Assembly: GCA_026261815.1 (NCBI GenBank)
Contig: JAMPIT010000511.1
Coordinates: forward strand, 62,001 to 126,000
Source of the DNA: Monarcha castaneiventris obscurior
Taxonomy: Eukaryota > Chordata > Aves > Passeriformes > Monarchidae
DNA length: 64,000 nt
Direction: 5' to 3'
Shown here: positions 46,799-59,410 of the stretch, piece by piece
Position numbering within the stretch: position 1 is the first letter of the stretch
How the letters are laid out: each line of letters begins with the position of its first letter
The notes under the pieces: model-generated
Seen by the model: the letters and a program-made list of their open reading frames with translations, nothing else
The model's database searches: none
Told to the model about the DNA's origin: nothing
Translations under genes and position numbers: made by a program

Positions 46799-47190
46799 TC
46801 ATGGAGTCATGGAATGGTTTGGGCTGGAAGGGACCTTAAATCCCACCCTGCCATGGCAGGGACACGTCCCACTGTCCCAGGCTGCTCCAGCCTGGCCTTG
46901 GGCACTGCCAGGGATCCAGGGGCAGCCACAGCTGCTCTGGGAATTCCATCCCACCACCCTCACAGCCAGGAATTCCTTCCCAATATCCCATCTGAATCCA
47001 TTCTCCATCAGCTCAAAGATCATTCCCTGGCTCCTGGCCCTGAATCCCTTGTCCCCAGTCCCTCTGCAGCTCTCCTGGAGCCCCTTCAGGCCCTGCCAGG
47101 GGCTCGGAGCTCTCCCTGGAGCCTTCTCCTCTCCAGCTGAGCACCCCCAGCTCTCCCAGCCTGGCTCCAGAGGGGCTCCAGCCCTGGAGC
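46799..47190 (-). mobile_element. CR1 3' end fragment
   Basis: 'tcatggaatggtttgggctg' then the block series of the 203-598 copy, with a slightly different middle (ccaccaccctcacagccagg). 5'-truncated. Confidence 0.86.
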
Positions 47191-47951
47191 AGCTCCAGGA
47201 CCTCCTGTGGATTTGTTTCCATAACTGACCTCCATCCAGAACAATTTATTCAGGGATTTTAGGATCTCTTCAGTGTAACAGGTGCCCCAGGGGCCCTGAA
47301 GCGAGACCCTGCAGGGGCTGGGAACGGAGCCCTGGAGCAAGGGCAGGAGTCAGAGCCGGCCTCCTGGCCAGGACGAGGGACAGGGGCACCAGGGCAGCCT
47401 GGAGTGGAACAAACCAGCAGTGGAAGCAGCCCGAGCACGGGACAAAGGGCTGCAAAGGAGCTGTTGGAGAGGCAGCAGTGCCCGTGTCAGCCCGGAGCCA
47501 GCCCCAGTCATTAATGTCACTCCTCCGGAAATTGGGCAATCCGTGCTGGGGAGGCTCAGGGACTGAGACAGGTCATCTGTGGGGATTTCCGTGCCAGACT
47601 TTCCCTATGAATATTTTATGAATCAGCTGGATGAGTCGCTGATTGATTTTTTTTTTTTTTCCTTTTTTTATCGGATGTTTTATTCTGCTTCTGTTTGATC
47701 TTCCAAGGGAGCTGCTGGAGCAGTGCCCAGGGCTGAGTGTGAGTGCTCGCCCGTGTGGACTTTTTATTGTGCTCCAACCTGTCTGACTGGTGCTGGGGGG
47801 GCAAAAACCGCTTTAATTTATCCTCAAAACATCCAAAAACCCATCAAAAATGTGCCTCTAGAGGCGGGGGCAGCCACCAGCGCACCCCCGGCATTGCAAA
47901 CCCTGCAGCAGCTCTTTGCTGTCTTTTTTCTTCCCTTTTTCTGCCCCTGTG
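47191..47951. other. Intronic sequence, no gene seen
   Basis: Non-tandem. A T-run at about 47648-47673 is the only simple repeat. Confidence 0.45.
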
Positions 47952-48815
47952 GTGGTGGGTGAGGAGTTTGGGGTTGGTTTGGGTTTTGGGGCTCTGCAGG
48001 AGCTGGGTGAGGAGTTTGGGGTTGGTTTGGGTTTTGGGGCTCTGCAGGAGCTGGGTGAGTGAATTCAGTTTGGGTTTTGGGGCTCTGCAGGAGCTGGGTG
48101 AGGAGTTTGGGGTCAATTTTTTGGGTTTTGGGCTCTGCAGGAGCAGGGTGAGGAGTTTGGGGCCGGTTTGGGTTTTGGAGCTCTGCAGGAGCTGGGTGAG
48201 GAGTTTGGGGTTGGTTTGGGTTTTGGGGCCCTGCAGGAGCAGGGTGAGGAGTTTGGGGCCGGTTTGGGTTTTGGAGCTCTGCAGGAGCTGGGTGAGTGAA
48301 TTCCGTTTGGGTTTTGGGGCTCTGCAGGAGCTGGGTGAGGAGTTTGGGGTTGGTTTGGGTTTTGGGGCCCTGCAGGAGCAGGGTGAGGAGTTTGGGGTTG
48401 GTTTGGGTTTCGGGGCTCTGCAGGAGCTGGGTGAGGAGTTTGGGGTCGGTTTTTTGGGTTTTGGGGCTCTGCAGGAGCTGGGTGAGTGAATTCAGTTTGG
48501 GTTTTGGGGCTCTGCAGGAGCTGGGTGAGGAGTTTGGGGTTGGTTTGGGTTTTGGGGCCCTGCAGGAGCTGGGTGAGGAGTTTGGGGTTGGTTTGGGTTT
48601 CGGGGCTCTGCAGGAGCTGGGTGAGCAGTTTGGGGTCACTTTTTTGGGTTTTGGGGCCGTGCAGCAGCTGGGTGAGTGAATTCAGTTTGGGTTTTGGGGC
48701 TCTGCAGGAGCTGGGTGAGGAGTTTGGGGTTGGTTTGGGTTTTGGGGCCGTGCAGGAGCTGGGTGAGGAGTTTGGGGTCAGTTTGGGTTTCGGGGCTCTG
48801 CAGGAGCTCTCTGGT
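47952..48815. repeat. Minisatellite, about 48 bp unit, about 17 copies
   Basis: The unit comprises 'gaggagtttggggttggttt', 'gggttttggggctctgcagg' and 'agctgggt'. The gaggag-type and gtgagtgaattc-type linkers alternate in a pattern repeating about every 190-290 bp. The G-rich plus strand has many GGGG runs, so quadruplex formation is plausible. Confidence 0.95.
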
Positions 48816-49451
48816 TGTTGTGTGGCATCATCTGGGACAGGGACACTCAGCCCAGCCCTGAACAGAGCTGGGGGTTCCTGCATTTCCTGCCTGCCCTCAG
48901 AACTGGGTTTGATGGGGGGAAGCCCAGCAGGGACTAATTAGTGCGTGCACAATCAGTGCAGCCCCGCATTGCTCACGCTCGGGTGCTGAAGCCGAGCACC
49001 CGGCAGGGCCAGTGCCCTCCCAATCCACCCAAATCGTCTCCCCCTGCCCTGCACTTCCATTTTTCCCTCTGCTGCCCTCCCTAACGGCGACTGAGCCACC
49101 AGCCCGGGGTTTGCAGCCAGCCTGGGGCAGCGTGGGGCTGTTTGTGTTGGGGTTTGTGGTTTTGAGGTGACAATTCCGTGGTTCCAGCGTGCAGAGGACG
49201 GAGCTGCCCAGCAGCCCTAAGGAGCAGGGCAGGAATTCCACCTCTGCCAGGCCAGCGGAGGCCTGGTGCCACTGCCCCTGCCTGAGTCGGGCTTGGCTCA
49301 GGGGAGGGGAGGGGAGGAAGGTGAAGCTGCTCTGCTTTGGCAGCTTTGCACCCCCGGCCCGCCCTGGAGCTGGCTCTGTGAGGGTTCCGTGGCTCAAAAG
49401 TGCCAGGGCATCCCCTGGGCACCCCACGCTCCTGCAGGGGCAGCGCCGGGA
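48816..49451. other. Intronic sequence, no gene seen
   Basis: GC-rich, non-tandem sequence between two arrays. No recognised element. Confidence 0.45.
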
Positions 49452-49990
49452 GCAGGGAGAGGGCACAGGAGCAGGGAGCAGGGAGCAGGGAGCAGGATCA
49501 GGGATCAGGCACAGGATCAGGGATCAGGGATCAGGCTCAGAAGCAGGGATCAGGCTCAGGATGAGGGATCAGGCTCAGGGCCAGGGATCAGGGATCATGA
49601 ATCAGGCCAGGAGCAGGAATCAGGCACAGGATCAGGGATCAGGGATCAGGCACAGCATGAGGGGTCAGGTGCAGGATCAGGGATCAGGCACAGCATCAGG
49701 GATCCGGGATCAGGCACAGGAGCAGGGATCAGGGATCAGGGATCAGGCTCAGGATCAAGGATCACGCACAGGATCAGGGATCAGGTGCAGGATGACGGAT
49801 CAGGCACAGCATGAGGGATCAGACACAGGATGAGGGATCAGGTGCAGGATCAGGGATCAGGCTCAGGTCAGGGATCAGGCACAGGATTGGGGATCAGGAT
49901 CAGGGTTCAGGTTCAGGATCAAGGATCAGGCACAGGATCAGGGATCAGGCAGAGGATCAGGGATCAGGCACAGGATCAGGGATCAGGCAT
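49452..49990. repeat. Minisatellite based on GGATCAGG, about 7-11 bp subunits
   Basis: Combinations of 'ggatcaggcacaggatcagg' with short and long subunits (gggatca, ggcacaggatca, ggctcaggatca). A beginning of 'ggagcagggagcagg' grades into ggatcagg units at about 49495. Confidence 0.94.
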
Positions 49991-51329
49991 AGCTGCCCTG
50001 GAGCAGCTCCTGCACTCCCAGATCCTCCCACCCCTGCAGCCCACAGCGCCCCTCCAAACCAAAATGGCAAAGTGATTTGCATTTGCTGATGGAGAAATGC
50101 CATCAAAAGTCGTTCTATTTTGTGTTTTCAGCGCAGTGAAAGCTCCTTGTGTGGATTTGGGCTGTCTGTGGATGTTTTCCGCACTGATTCTGACACCTCT
50201 GGAGGCAGCTCTGTGTGTGACTGAGGTGTCAGAGCTCCGTGAGCCCCTCCCGTGGGTTTACAGCAGGGAGCAGAGCCCAGGGAGGTGCTTTAAAGGCTGA
50301 ACGGGCATCAAATCCTTCCACTGGTGCAGGGAACTTGAGGACATTGTCCATCTTTGGTTCATGTTTAGCTGAAATCTTCCCCTCCTCGGCTTCGCTCTCA
50401 GGATAACTGTCCATAAAAATGTCCCTCCATCCTGACCCTCCCATGCATTTTTCCAGACCATCACCCTGTCCCCGGACCTTTTCCCGTCTGTCCTTCAGCG
50501 CAATCATTCACATTTCATGTTCATTCCTCCCAAATTCACCTTTTCATCCACCCCCCTCACCACAGATCTCGTTTCCCTCCCACTTTTTCTGGTTTGCTGG
50601 TGCCATTTGGATTTTGAAATGCAAAAACAAAAGACCCAAAACCAACCCTGGACGTGGTGATGGGATCAGATCAGGAGAGATTTCCTTGGATTTGGTGGCA
50701 CTGACCTGCCCCTGTCCCGGTGGCCTGGCTGCTCCCAGGGCAGAGCTACAGGCAGCAATTCCTGTGGGGTTTTCCAGTGAAATAGGGACTCTGCCAGTGT
50801 CCGTGTTTTGTAGGGAAGCTGGGCCATCACTGATCTGCTCTGGGCAGTGCCCTGGCCGTGGCTCTGAGGGGCTGGGGAGTCCCACTCAGCCCCAGTGCCA
50901 CCGAGGCCGGGCTGGCAGAGCTGGGGGCACCAGGAGGGCACTGTGGGGACACTCCCACTTTATTGTTTCCCACTAGGAGAAATGTGGAAAATTGCCTTGG
51001 GTAGGATCTGAGCTGTGGGGACCCACCAGGGACAGGATAAAAAGCAGAAAGGGTCACTTAGGCCTGGGTGATGATTTCTGGGGTTTTCTTTTCAGTGCCA
51101 TAAAATCCCTCCTCCTCCTCTTCCTCCTTCTCCTGTCTGTGCTTGAATTCCCGCAGAGAGGAAGAGAGCTGGATGCATTAATCCCATTTCTTTGTGCCTT
51201 TAGAGTTTCTTGCTGGATCAGGGTGCATTTTGTGGTGCTGTGCACTGTGTGAGGAGAGGGGACAGCAGAGCTGCCACCTTGGGCAGATTTTAGGTTGTCA
51301 GAATCCCTTGGGAAGCCATCCTGAAGGGC
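49991..51329. other. Intronic sequence, no gene seen
   Basis: Unique. A CTT/CCT-rich tract (cctcctcctcttcctccttc) lies near 51111. No supported exon. Confidence 0.45.
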
Positions 51330-52440
51330 ACAGGAGTTCAGGGAGGATGAACATCCTTCAGGAGGGAAATCCCAGGAGTCCAGGAAGGCTGGACATCCTT
51401 CAGGAGGGAAATCCCAGCAGTCCAGGAAGGCTGGGCATCCTTCAGGAGGGAAATCCCAGCAGTCCAGGAAGGCTGGACATCCTTCAGTGGGGCAATCCCG
51501 GGAGTCCAGGAAGGCTGGACATCCTCTGGGAGGGAAATCCCAGGAGTCCAGGAAGGCTGGGCATCCTTCAGTGGGGCAATCCCAGGAGTCCAGGGAGGCT
51601 GGGCATCCTCTGGGAGGGAAATCCCAGGAGTCCAGGAAGGCTGGGCATCCTATGGAAGGGAAATCCCAGGAGTCCAGGAAGGCTGGGCATCCTTCAGTGG
51701 GGCAATCCCGGGAGTCCAGGAAGGCTGGACATCCTCTGGGAGGGAAATCCCAGGAGTCCAGGGAGGCTGGGCATCCTTCAAGGGGGAAATCCCAGGAGTC
51801 CAGGAAGGCTGGGCATCCTCTGGGAGGGAAATCCCAGGAGTCCAGGAAGGCTGGGCATCCTCTGGGAGGGAAATCCCAGGAGTCCAGGAAGGCTGGACAT
51901 CTTTCAGGAGGGCAATCCCAGGAGTCCAGGAAGGCTGGACATCCTTCAAGGGGGCAATCCCGGGAGTCCAGGAAGGCTGGACACCCTCTGGGAGGGAAAT
52001 CCCAGGAGTCCAGGAAGGCTGGACATCCTTCAGGGGGAAATCCCAGGAGTCCAGGAAGGCTGGACATCTTTCAGGAGGGCAATCCCAGGAGTCCAGGAAG
52101 GCTGGGCATCCTTCAGGGGGAAATCCCAGGAGTCCAGGAAGGCTGGACATCTTTCAGGAGGGAAATCCCAGGAGTCCAGGAAGGCTGGGCATCCTTCAGG
52201 GGGAAATCCCAGGAGTCCAGGAAGGCTGGACATCCTTCAGGGGGAAATCCCAGGAGTCCAGGAAGGCTGGACATCCTTCAGGAGGGAAATCCCAGGAGTC
52301 CAGGAAGGCTGGGTTTGGGGGTGGGTGGGGTGGACATCCTTCAGGAGGGAAATCCCAGGAGTCCAGGAAGGCTGGACATCCTTCAGGAGGGAAATCCCAG
52401 GAGTCCAGGGAGGCTGGACATCCTCCAGGAGGGAAATCCT
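51330..52440. repeat. Minisatellite, 42 bp unit, about 26 copies
   Basis: The unit comprises 'caggagtccaggaaggctgg' and 'acatccttcaggagggaaat' plus 'cc' (42 bp). The divisible-by-three length keeps a 14-residue period open on both strands over the whole array. One unit near 52315 carries a 'tttgggggtgggtggggtgg' insertion. Confidence 0.96.
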
Positions 52441-53064
52441 GAGGGGCTGCTTTGCCTCACCCTTTAACAGTCAGATCAGTTCTCTGTGGGTCCCCAGCAC
52501 CCCGAACTGGAAGAGTAGAAGGAACTGGGAGCAGAAGGAAGCCCCATAATCCAAAGGGAAATGGTGGCTGTGACCCCACTCAGACACACACGGGGCTCTG
52601 GGGTTGGATGGAATTGGCAGAAGCCTTCACCAAGCCATTTCCCACCATTTCCCAGCAATCCTGGCTCACTGGGAGGTCACAGTGGACCGGAGGTTCCCAA
52701 ATGTGACCCACAAGAAGGGTCAGAGGAGGATCCAGGGCACTCCAGGCCTGACTTCGGTGCTGGAGAAGGCCGTGGACAGATGATCCTCAGTGCCACCGTA
52801 GGGCACTTGTGGGACAGCCAGGCCCAAACGTGGGTTGGGAAAGGCAAGGAGCGACCTGGGCTCCTTCCCAGGCCAGGGGGGTGAGGGAGAGGCTGTGGGA
52901 TTTTGGGAGAGCCTCTGGCACCCTTTCCCAAAGCATTTTGGGGACACTCAGGGCCTGGCCAGGTGCTCTCTTTGCTCGGGAAAAGCTGGAGTTAAATGAA
53001 GGGGAGATTTCATGCCTCAGCTTTTTTGTGATTCCCCAAGCCTGTCCTTGTCTCTGGATCGAGC
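52441..53064. other. Intronic sequence, no gene seen
   Basis: Non-repetitive, no recognised element. Confidence 0.45.
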
Positions 53065-53250
53065 CTAACCTGTTCCCTAAAGGAAATCCCACTGCAAACC
53101 AGGGCCCCAATCCCACTGCAAACCAGGGCCCCATCCTAACCTGTTCCCTAAATGAAATCCCACTGCAGACAGGGCCCCAATCCCACTGCAAACCAGGGCC
53201 CCATCCTAACCTGTTCCCTAAAGGAAATCCCACTGCAAACCAGGGCCCCG
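53065..53250. repeat. Nested tandem repeat, about 69 bp unit with 23 bp subunit
   Basis: Three large units start with 'taacctgttccctaaaggaa' near 53065, 53136 and 53206. The first two contain two subunits of 'tcccactgcaaaccagggcc'. Confidence 0.88.
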
Positions 53251-53394
53251 GTGCTCTGGGCTGTGCCAGGGGCAGGGGACGGGCCCTGCCCTGGGGCTGC
53301 CTGGGTTCCTCACCTTGGACAGTGTCACCCTGCCAGTGCCAAACCCTGCCTGAGCTGCTGGCACCTGACTGAGGGCAGGGATGGGGACAGGGAT

Positions 53395-54885
53395 ACCCTC
53401 AGACTGTGGGCATGGCCCTGATGGTGACAGTGACAGCTTCACATCGTGGGTGTGTCCCTGGTGGTGACAGGGACACCCTCAGACTGTGGGCATATCCTAA
53501 TGGTGACAGTGACACCTTCACCCCGTGGGTGTGTCCCTGATGGTGACAGTCACACCCTCACACTGCAGGCATGTTCCTGATTGTGACAGTCACACCTTCA
53601 CCCCATCAGTGTGTCCCTGGTGGTGACAGTGACACCCTCACACTGTGGGCATGTCCCTGATGCTGACAGTGACACCTTCACACCTTGAATGTGTCCCTGG
53701 TGGTGACAGTCACACCCTCACTCCATGGGTGTGTCCCTGATGTTGACAGTGACACCTTCACACCTTGAGTGTGTCCCTGATGGTGACAGTGACACCTTCA
53801 CACCTTGAGTGTGTCCCTGGTGGTGACAGTCACACCCTCACCCCATGGGTGTGTCCCTGATGTTGACAGTGACACCTTCACACCTTGAGTGTGTTCCTGA
53901 TGGTGACAGTGACACCTCACACCACAGCCATGTCCTTGGTGGTGGCAGTGACACCTTCACCCCATGGGTGTGTTCCCGGTGGTGACAGTGACCTCCTCAG
54001 ACTGCGGGCATGCCCTGATGGTGACACTCACCCCGTGAGTGTGTCCCTGATGGTGACAGTGACACCTCACACCACGACCATGTCCTTGGTGATGATAGTC
54101 ACACCCTCACACCTTGAGTGTGTCCCTCATGGTGACAGTGACACCCTCACATCGTAGGTGTGTTCCTGATGGCGACAGTGACACCTCACACCTTGAGTGT
54201 GTGTCCATGATGGTGACAGTGACACCTTCACATTGTGGGCATGTTCCTGATAGTGACAGTGACACCTTCACCCCATCAGTGTGTCCCTGGTAGTGACAGT
54301 GACACCCTCAGACTGTGGGCATGTCCTGGTGGCAACGGTGACACCCTCACACCTTGAGTGTGTCCCTCATGGTGACAGTGACACCTTCACCCCATGGGTG
54401 TGTCCCTGATGGTGACAGTGACACCCTCACACCTTGAGTGTGTCCATGATGGTGACAGTGACACCTTCACCCCATCAGTGTGTCCCTGGTGGTGACAGTG
54501 ACACCTTCACACCTTGAGTGTGTCCATGATGGTGACAGTGACACCCTCAGACTGTGGGCATGGCCCTGATGGTGACAGTGACACCTTCATACCTTGAGTG
54601 TGTCCATGATGGTGACAGTGACACCTTCACCCCATCAGTGTGTCCCTGGTGGTGCCAGTGACACCCTCAGACTGTGAGCATGCCCTGATGGCAACAGTGA
54701 CACCCTCACACCTTGAGTGTGTCCCTGATGGTGACAGTGACACCCTCACACCTTGAGTGTGTCCCTGATGGTGACAGTGACACCTCACCCGTGAGTGTGT
54801 CCCTGATGATGACAGTCACACCTCACCCCGTGAGTGTGTCCCTGATGATGACAGTCACACCTCACCCCGTGAGTGTGTCCCTCAT
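53395..54885. repeat. Minisatellite, about 40 bp unit, about 37 copies
   Basis: Units contain 'tgatggtgacagtgacacc' followed by alternative middles (ctcacaccttgagtgtgtcc, ttcaccccatcagtgtgtcc, ctcagactgtgggcatg). At least three unit types are interspersed in a non-random order. It is the longest array in the window (about 1.5 kb). Confidence 0.95.
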
Positions 54886-57800
54886 CCAGCTCCCACCCCT
54901 TTGAGCAGTTTCCCTGGAGACTGGCGGGTTCTGTCTGTACGGATCCATTATTCCAGCCAGGAAGAAGGAGATTTCCGTGCCAGCTCCTCCCGGATCCATA
55001 CCCAGCTTTGTTGTGCTTCTCTGGAAGCGCCTCGTTTGTCTCGCTGCAATATCCCTGTCTGGGAAATTGGGATGCTGGGGTGGTTTAGGATGCTTTTGGG
55101 AACCTGGAAATGACATTGTCTGGTGTGGGTTTGTAACGGAATCCCTCTGTTTGCCCCGCTGGAGCTTGGCACGAGCTAGGGGACATCTCAGGGTGGCTGT
55201 CTGGCCCTGAGGACACACCTCTGTGTGTGGCCATCCTGGCTGCTGCTTCCCCAGGGATCCCACAGCAAAGGCTGAGGAATTCTGCTGCACACCCAGGTTC
55301 AGAGTGATTATCGTGCAGGGAGCTGTGAGGAAGGCAATTAATGATGGCTAATTAGTGGCCCTGTGGTGGTTCCACATTTCTCCGTGACCTGGCAGATTTT
55401 GCAGCAGACACAAAGCATAAATGAGATCAGTTAATCCCAGAGCAGCCTGTCAGGAACTTCCCAAGGATTTAGCCAAGCCAGACGAGTGGGCAGCCTGGTG
55501 ACAGATGAAATGGGCCATCAACAAACCCAAAATCTGACACCGAAGGCCACAACTCCGGAGCTTGTCTCGGTTCACTTGACGGGGAACCAAACCCAGCAGC
55601 TCAGGACAGGGATCAGATATCCCACTCCTGCTCCTGTGCACCCAAAACCCAAAAAGCAAACAAGGGACTTTATCAAATGTCAAAACCAGTCGAGGAAATA
55701 CTTCTTCAGTTGCTGTGAAAGCCTCTAGGGGTGTTCTTTGAGACAGCAGCGAGCTCCAAACTGTGGGAATTCACAGAATTTAGGCTGCCCACCTTAATTT
55801 TAAAAATGTAACCACTGTGCCCAGGCCGTGACCAGCAAGGCCACATCAGCAAAGCCTTTGCAGGGCGAGGTAAAATCCTGGTGGAATTAAAAAAAAGATT
55901 GAAAAGGGAAGCAGGAGGGAAGGGGTGATTCAGCCCAGCCGTGAGCAATGAGTCCCCCAGAAACCTGCTCTGCCTCCCCGCCTGCCAACCACCAAACTTC
56001 CTTCCCCCCTGGCTGTCCAAGGTTTTATCCTGTGGTTTCCAGCCACATGGAGATTTTGGATGTGGCTCACAGCACGGAGGGGAAAAAAAAGAAGTGTTTG
56101 TGGCTAAAAAGGCTGGTCAGGAATTTGTAACAGCCGATACTGAGAGCTGAAGCTCCTGAAGGCTGCAAAGGAATAAATGCTTTGTGGGTTTGGGTTTCAG
56201 CTAAAGGGAAGGAGCTGAGACAAAGCTTTCTCCAGGTTTGTGTTTTCCCATTGTTGGGTTTCCTGTGCCTCCTGACAGCCGTGGCCCATCCTGGGGCTGT
56301 CGGGTCTCTGGTACTGCCGAGGGTGACACCAGCACTGCCGAGGCTGTGCCTGGATTTGTGCTGGTGGCCCAAAATTTGCCAGCAGGACACAGCAAAGAAC
56401 CTTTCAAAAATGCATCGAATAGGTGCATTTTTATCTCTCTGTGTGTCTGTTTGAAAGGACAATTCCCTAAGCCAGTGTTTGGGCTCGCAGTGACCATTAA
56501 CCCGCCGTGCTGGCATTGGAGGGGAGCACTGGGGGGACTGGGAGCTGCTAATGCCGGGATTGGGAATTCCACAGCGCTCGGGAAGAGAAGCCCCGGGATG
56601 TGCTGACACAAACCCCGGCTCTGGCTGTCCCCGGGATGTGCCTGCAGCAAACCCTGTGGAGCAGGGAAGATCCTTTGCCCGGGGGGAACCTTCACAGGGA
56701 GCAAGCTGTGGCTGATTTGTCTCTCTGATGCAAATCAGATGGGCACAGGAGCAGGGAAACCGGGATCACACTGAAGGAATTATGTCCATAAATCCATGGC
56801 AGCCCTCGGAGCAGGCAGATGGCATCTGCAGCAGCGTGCTCTGGGTTCTGGCACTGTCACCTCCTGCTTTCTTCCTCTTTGGTTTGGGATTCCTTAGGAT
56901 TAACTTGTTTTTCCTCTTTCTCCCCTGTCCCTGCCTGTTCTCCACGTGGTCTCGGGGAGCCGTGGGGGGATGTCTGTGCTGGAGCCTCCCAGAGCGTCAG
57001 ATGAAGTGCAGAGCCTGATTCCAGATTAAATCACTTGTCCCACAGCCCCGGTGGCTTTAATGAGGCCGAGGGAGGGACACAGAGGCATTTCCACGGCAGG
57101 GTGCAATCAGGGGCAGTGCAAGTACAAGGCTGATAAAGGAGCAATTCCAGGTTTTGAATGGCCAGGAGATTCCCAGCACAGGGACAGGCGGGAAGGAGGC
57201 AGAGAGGGAAGCATCCAGTACAAATCTGAGCAGAAAAAATCAGGATTCCTGATTCCTTTTGCTCCTTCTGATGCTTTTAAGTCCCTGGCTGAATGAAGAA
57301 GGGACATCAGCCATTCCTAAGAATTAGTTCTGTGTGCCCTGGGATCTGTGTGGCTAAATGGAGGTAACTGGGCATCCTGGGATGGAGGCTGTGAGCTCTT
57401 CAGACACCAGCTCAGTCCCCTCTGCCCAGAGAATGAGAACCTTGTGATGATGGGTTTTGATGTTGGTTTTTTGAGGGGTTTTGGGGGTTTTTTTGGTGGT
57501 TGGGAATGGCCACGATGGGGTGGTGTTGCTTTAACTTCAGTCACAGCAGAGGAAATGAAGTCTTTGGGCCACCAGGTGAGCCTGGTGATGATCTAGAGAA
57601 CTCCTGATGGTGCTGAAGGACACAAACACAAACTGCTCCTCCTCAAGCTGGACACCAAGACCTGGTCTAGTCTGGTTTGTGCTGCTGGTGCAGACTGGGG
57701 CTGTCTCAACACCCAGATTTCCTCTCTCTTCTCCAGTCCGTGTCCAAGCCTGAACCCGTGACCTCAGCCCCAAACTCGTGAGCAGCTCATGCCCCTGAGC

Positions 57801-59327
57801 CTCTGCCACGGCTCTGGGGGGCTCAGCCAGGACTGGCAGCACGGCAAGGGCTCAGTCCCAGCTCACCTCCTGCACCCAGGAGCATCATCCTGAATTTCAG
57901 CTGCAGCTCCTCAGACACCCCCCTGGAGCTGGAACTGCCCGGACTCTCCCTGAGGGAATGGAACAAAGTGTGGGAGACCCAGGGGTCCCCTCAGTGGGAC
58001 TCTCCCACTTCTTACTCCACCCTTGCAGGGGGCTGGGATGAGTTTCCATGGATGCATCCTGTGCAGGCTGTGTCATTCCTGTCCTGTCAGTTCTGGGCTG
58101 GATTAGGGATCTTTGTGTATTTTTTAAACTCATTTTTAAATGACCCTGGTTTTTCTTCGCTATAAATACATGGCTTTTAGCATTTATCATATATTCACTT
58201 GCTGGAGTGCTCAACCTATTCCAGTGCAGCTGTTTCTGTTCAAGCTTCTCCTCGGCCTGGCTGCTGTTTTCTCACCCTTCTGGTTTGGAATGGGCTTCCT
58301 TGGGAAGAAACTAAAACCTGTGTGATGGTGTTGGATGCCTTTGCATCCCCTATTAAGGGGCTTTAGACAGCCTGATTTTTCCAGGGTGGATGTTTGGAGA
58401 TTTCTGAAGACCAGATTTAATTCCTCCTGGGTAGAAAAAATGACTTGCAAGAAGTGCCATGCTTCAAAAATTTGGCCTCTTTAAGATCTGAGGGGAGCAA
58501 TTTCGTGTTACCTTATTCTTCTCGTGCTGCAAGCACAGGAAATTGCAGACTTCATTTGCTGAGCAGCAGGAGGCTGGGAGATTTGTCTCAGCCTTACAAG
58601 GGTTTTTCAACCCCCCATCCTGCAGCCTTCCCCGTGCCTGGACAGAAAATCAAATATATAATGGGAAGGAAGGATGACCAACCTCGTTCTCTTGGGTAAA
58701 ACTCAATCGTGATCCTGTGCCAAGGAGAAAACAGCCTGGAGTCTGCAGTGTTTACATTTAGCTGTAGCAGGATTTATTTATTTACAAAAAGGATGTTTTT
58801 CTTCTCTTTGTGTCCATTCTGGGTGTGTCGTTCAGGCTGTGCCGGGGGCTCAGAGGGAGATGTGGCATCGGTGATTCTCAGGTGGCTCTTGGTGCTGCCC
58901 CGGCGGGTGGGAGGTGTGTGCCAGGAGGTTGGGCTGGGATGTGCTTGCCCAGTGCCCTGCACGGTGCTGGGCTTGTTTTAAAGGGCAGGGAGAGAGAGGC
59001 AGCTGGGCTGGGCTGGGATGAGCCCTGAGTGCCCCAGTCTGTGTTTGAGCACGGGGACAGCAGGACAGGGTTAGGGTTAGGTGCCCCTGTGACTTGGCTC
59101 AGCCTCGGGGCTCTTGGTGTGCACAGAGCAGCAGATGCAGGACGTGAGGACACGCTCCAGCAGAGGAATCAGGTGTCTGGAGGCATCTGGGCACAAGCTT
59201 TGGATGATAATTTGCATTTATCCTAATTACCCAGAGCTACCAAACAGCAACCAAGACCTGTGGTGTCAATAACGCGCTGAACTAACCCAGCAAAGTTGTG
59301 ACTTCTTCTGTTGAGGTGGGAATCTTC
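54886..59327. other. Intronic sequence before the zinc-finger exon, no gene seen
   Basis: The longest stretch (about 4.4 kb) without a large array in the intron. No recognisable coding exon or complete element. A short 'agggttagggttagg' at about 59068 is trivial. Lower repeat density than the rest fits possible regulatory content close to the exon. Confidence 0.5.
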
Positions 59328-59410
59328 TTTTTTTTTTTTTTTTTTTATTTTTTTTTTTTTTTTTATTTTATTTTATTTTTCCCCTTTATCACGCCACCTG
59401 TTGCTCATAG
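59328..59410 (+). promoter_or_regulatory. HIVEP3: Expanded poly(T) tract and splice acceptor of the zinc-finger exon
   Basis: Runs of about 19 and 17 T separated by single A bases, then tttta units, 'cccctttatcacgccacctg' and the acceptor 'ttgctcatag' ending at 59410. The tract forms an unusually long polypyrimidine region. Length variation in the T-runs is likely. Confidence 0.8.

Larger units (their letters stand above)
19839..59410 (+). other. HIVEP3: HIVEP3 intron of 39.6 kb
   Basis: Donor 'gtgagt' at 19839 and acceptor 'gctcatag' ending at 59410 bracket an intron of 39,572 bp. It is loaded with minisatellites, CR1 ends, two LTR candidates and AT-rich islands, which are annotated separately. 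I found no convincing independent gene inside it on either strand. Confidence 0.9.

Noticed and set aside
47743..48941. Frames of about 250-270 residues on both strands
   Set aside because: They are generated by the 48-bp GT-rich minisatellite and have no recognisable protein.
51054..52549. Long frames of 326-451 residues with a 14-residue period
   Set aside because: They come from a 42-bp minisatellite whose length is divisible by three and which lacks stops. No domain or homology is recognisable.
59066..59081. Second telomere-like motif
   Set aside because: Only about two and a half TTAGGG units, well within chance for this composition.
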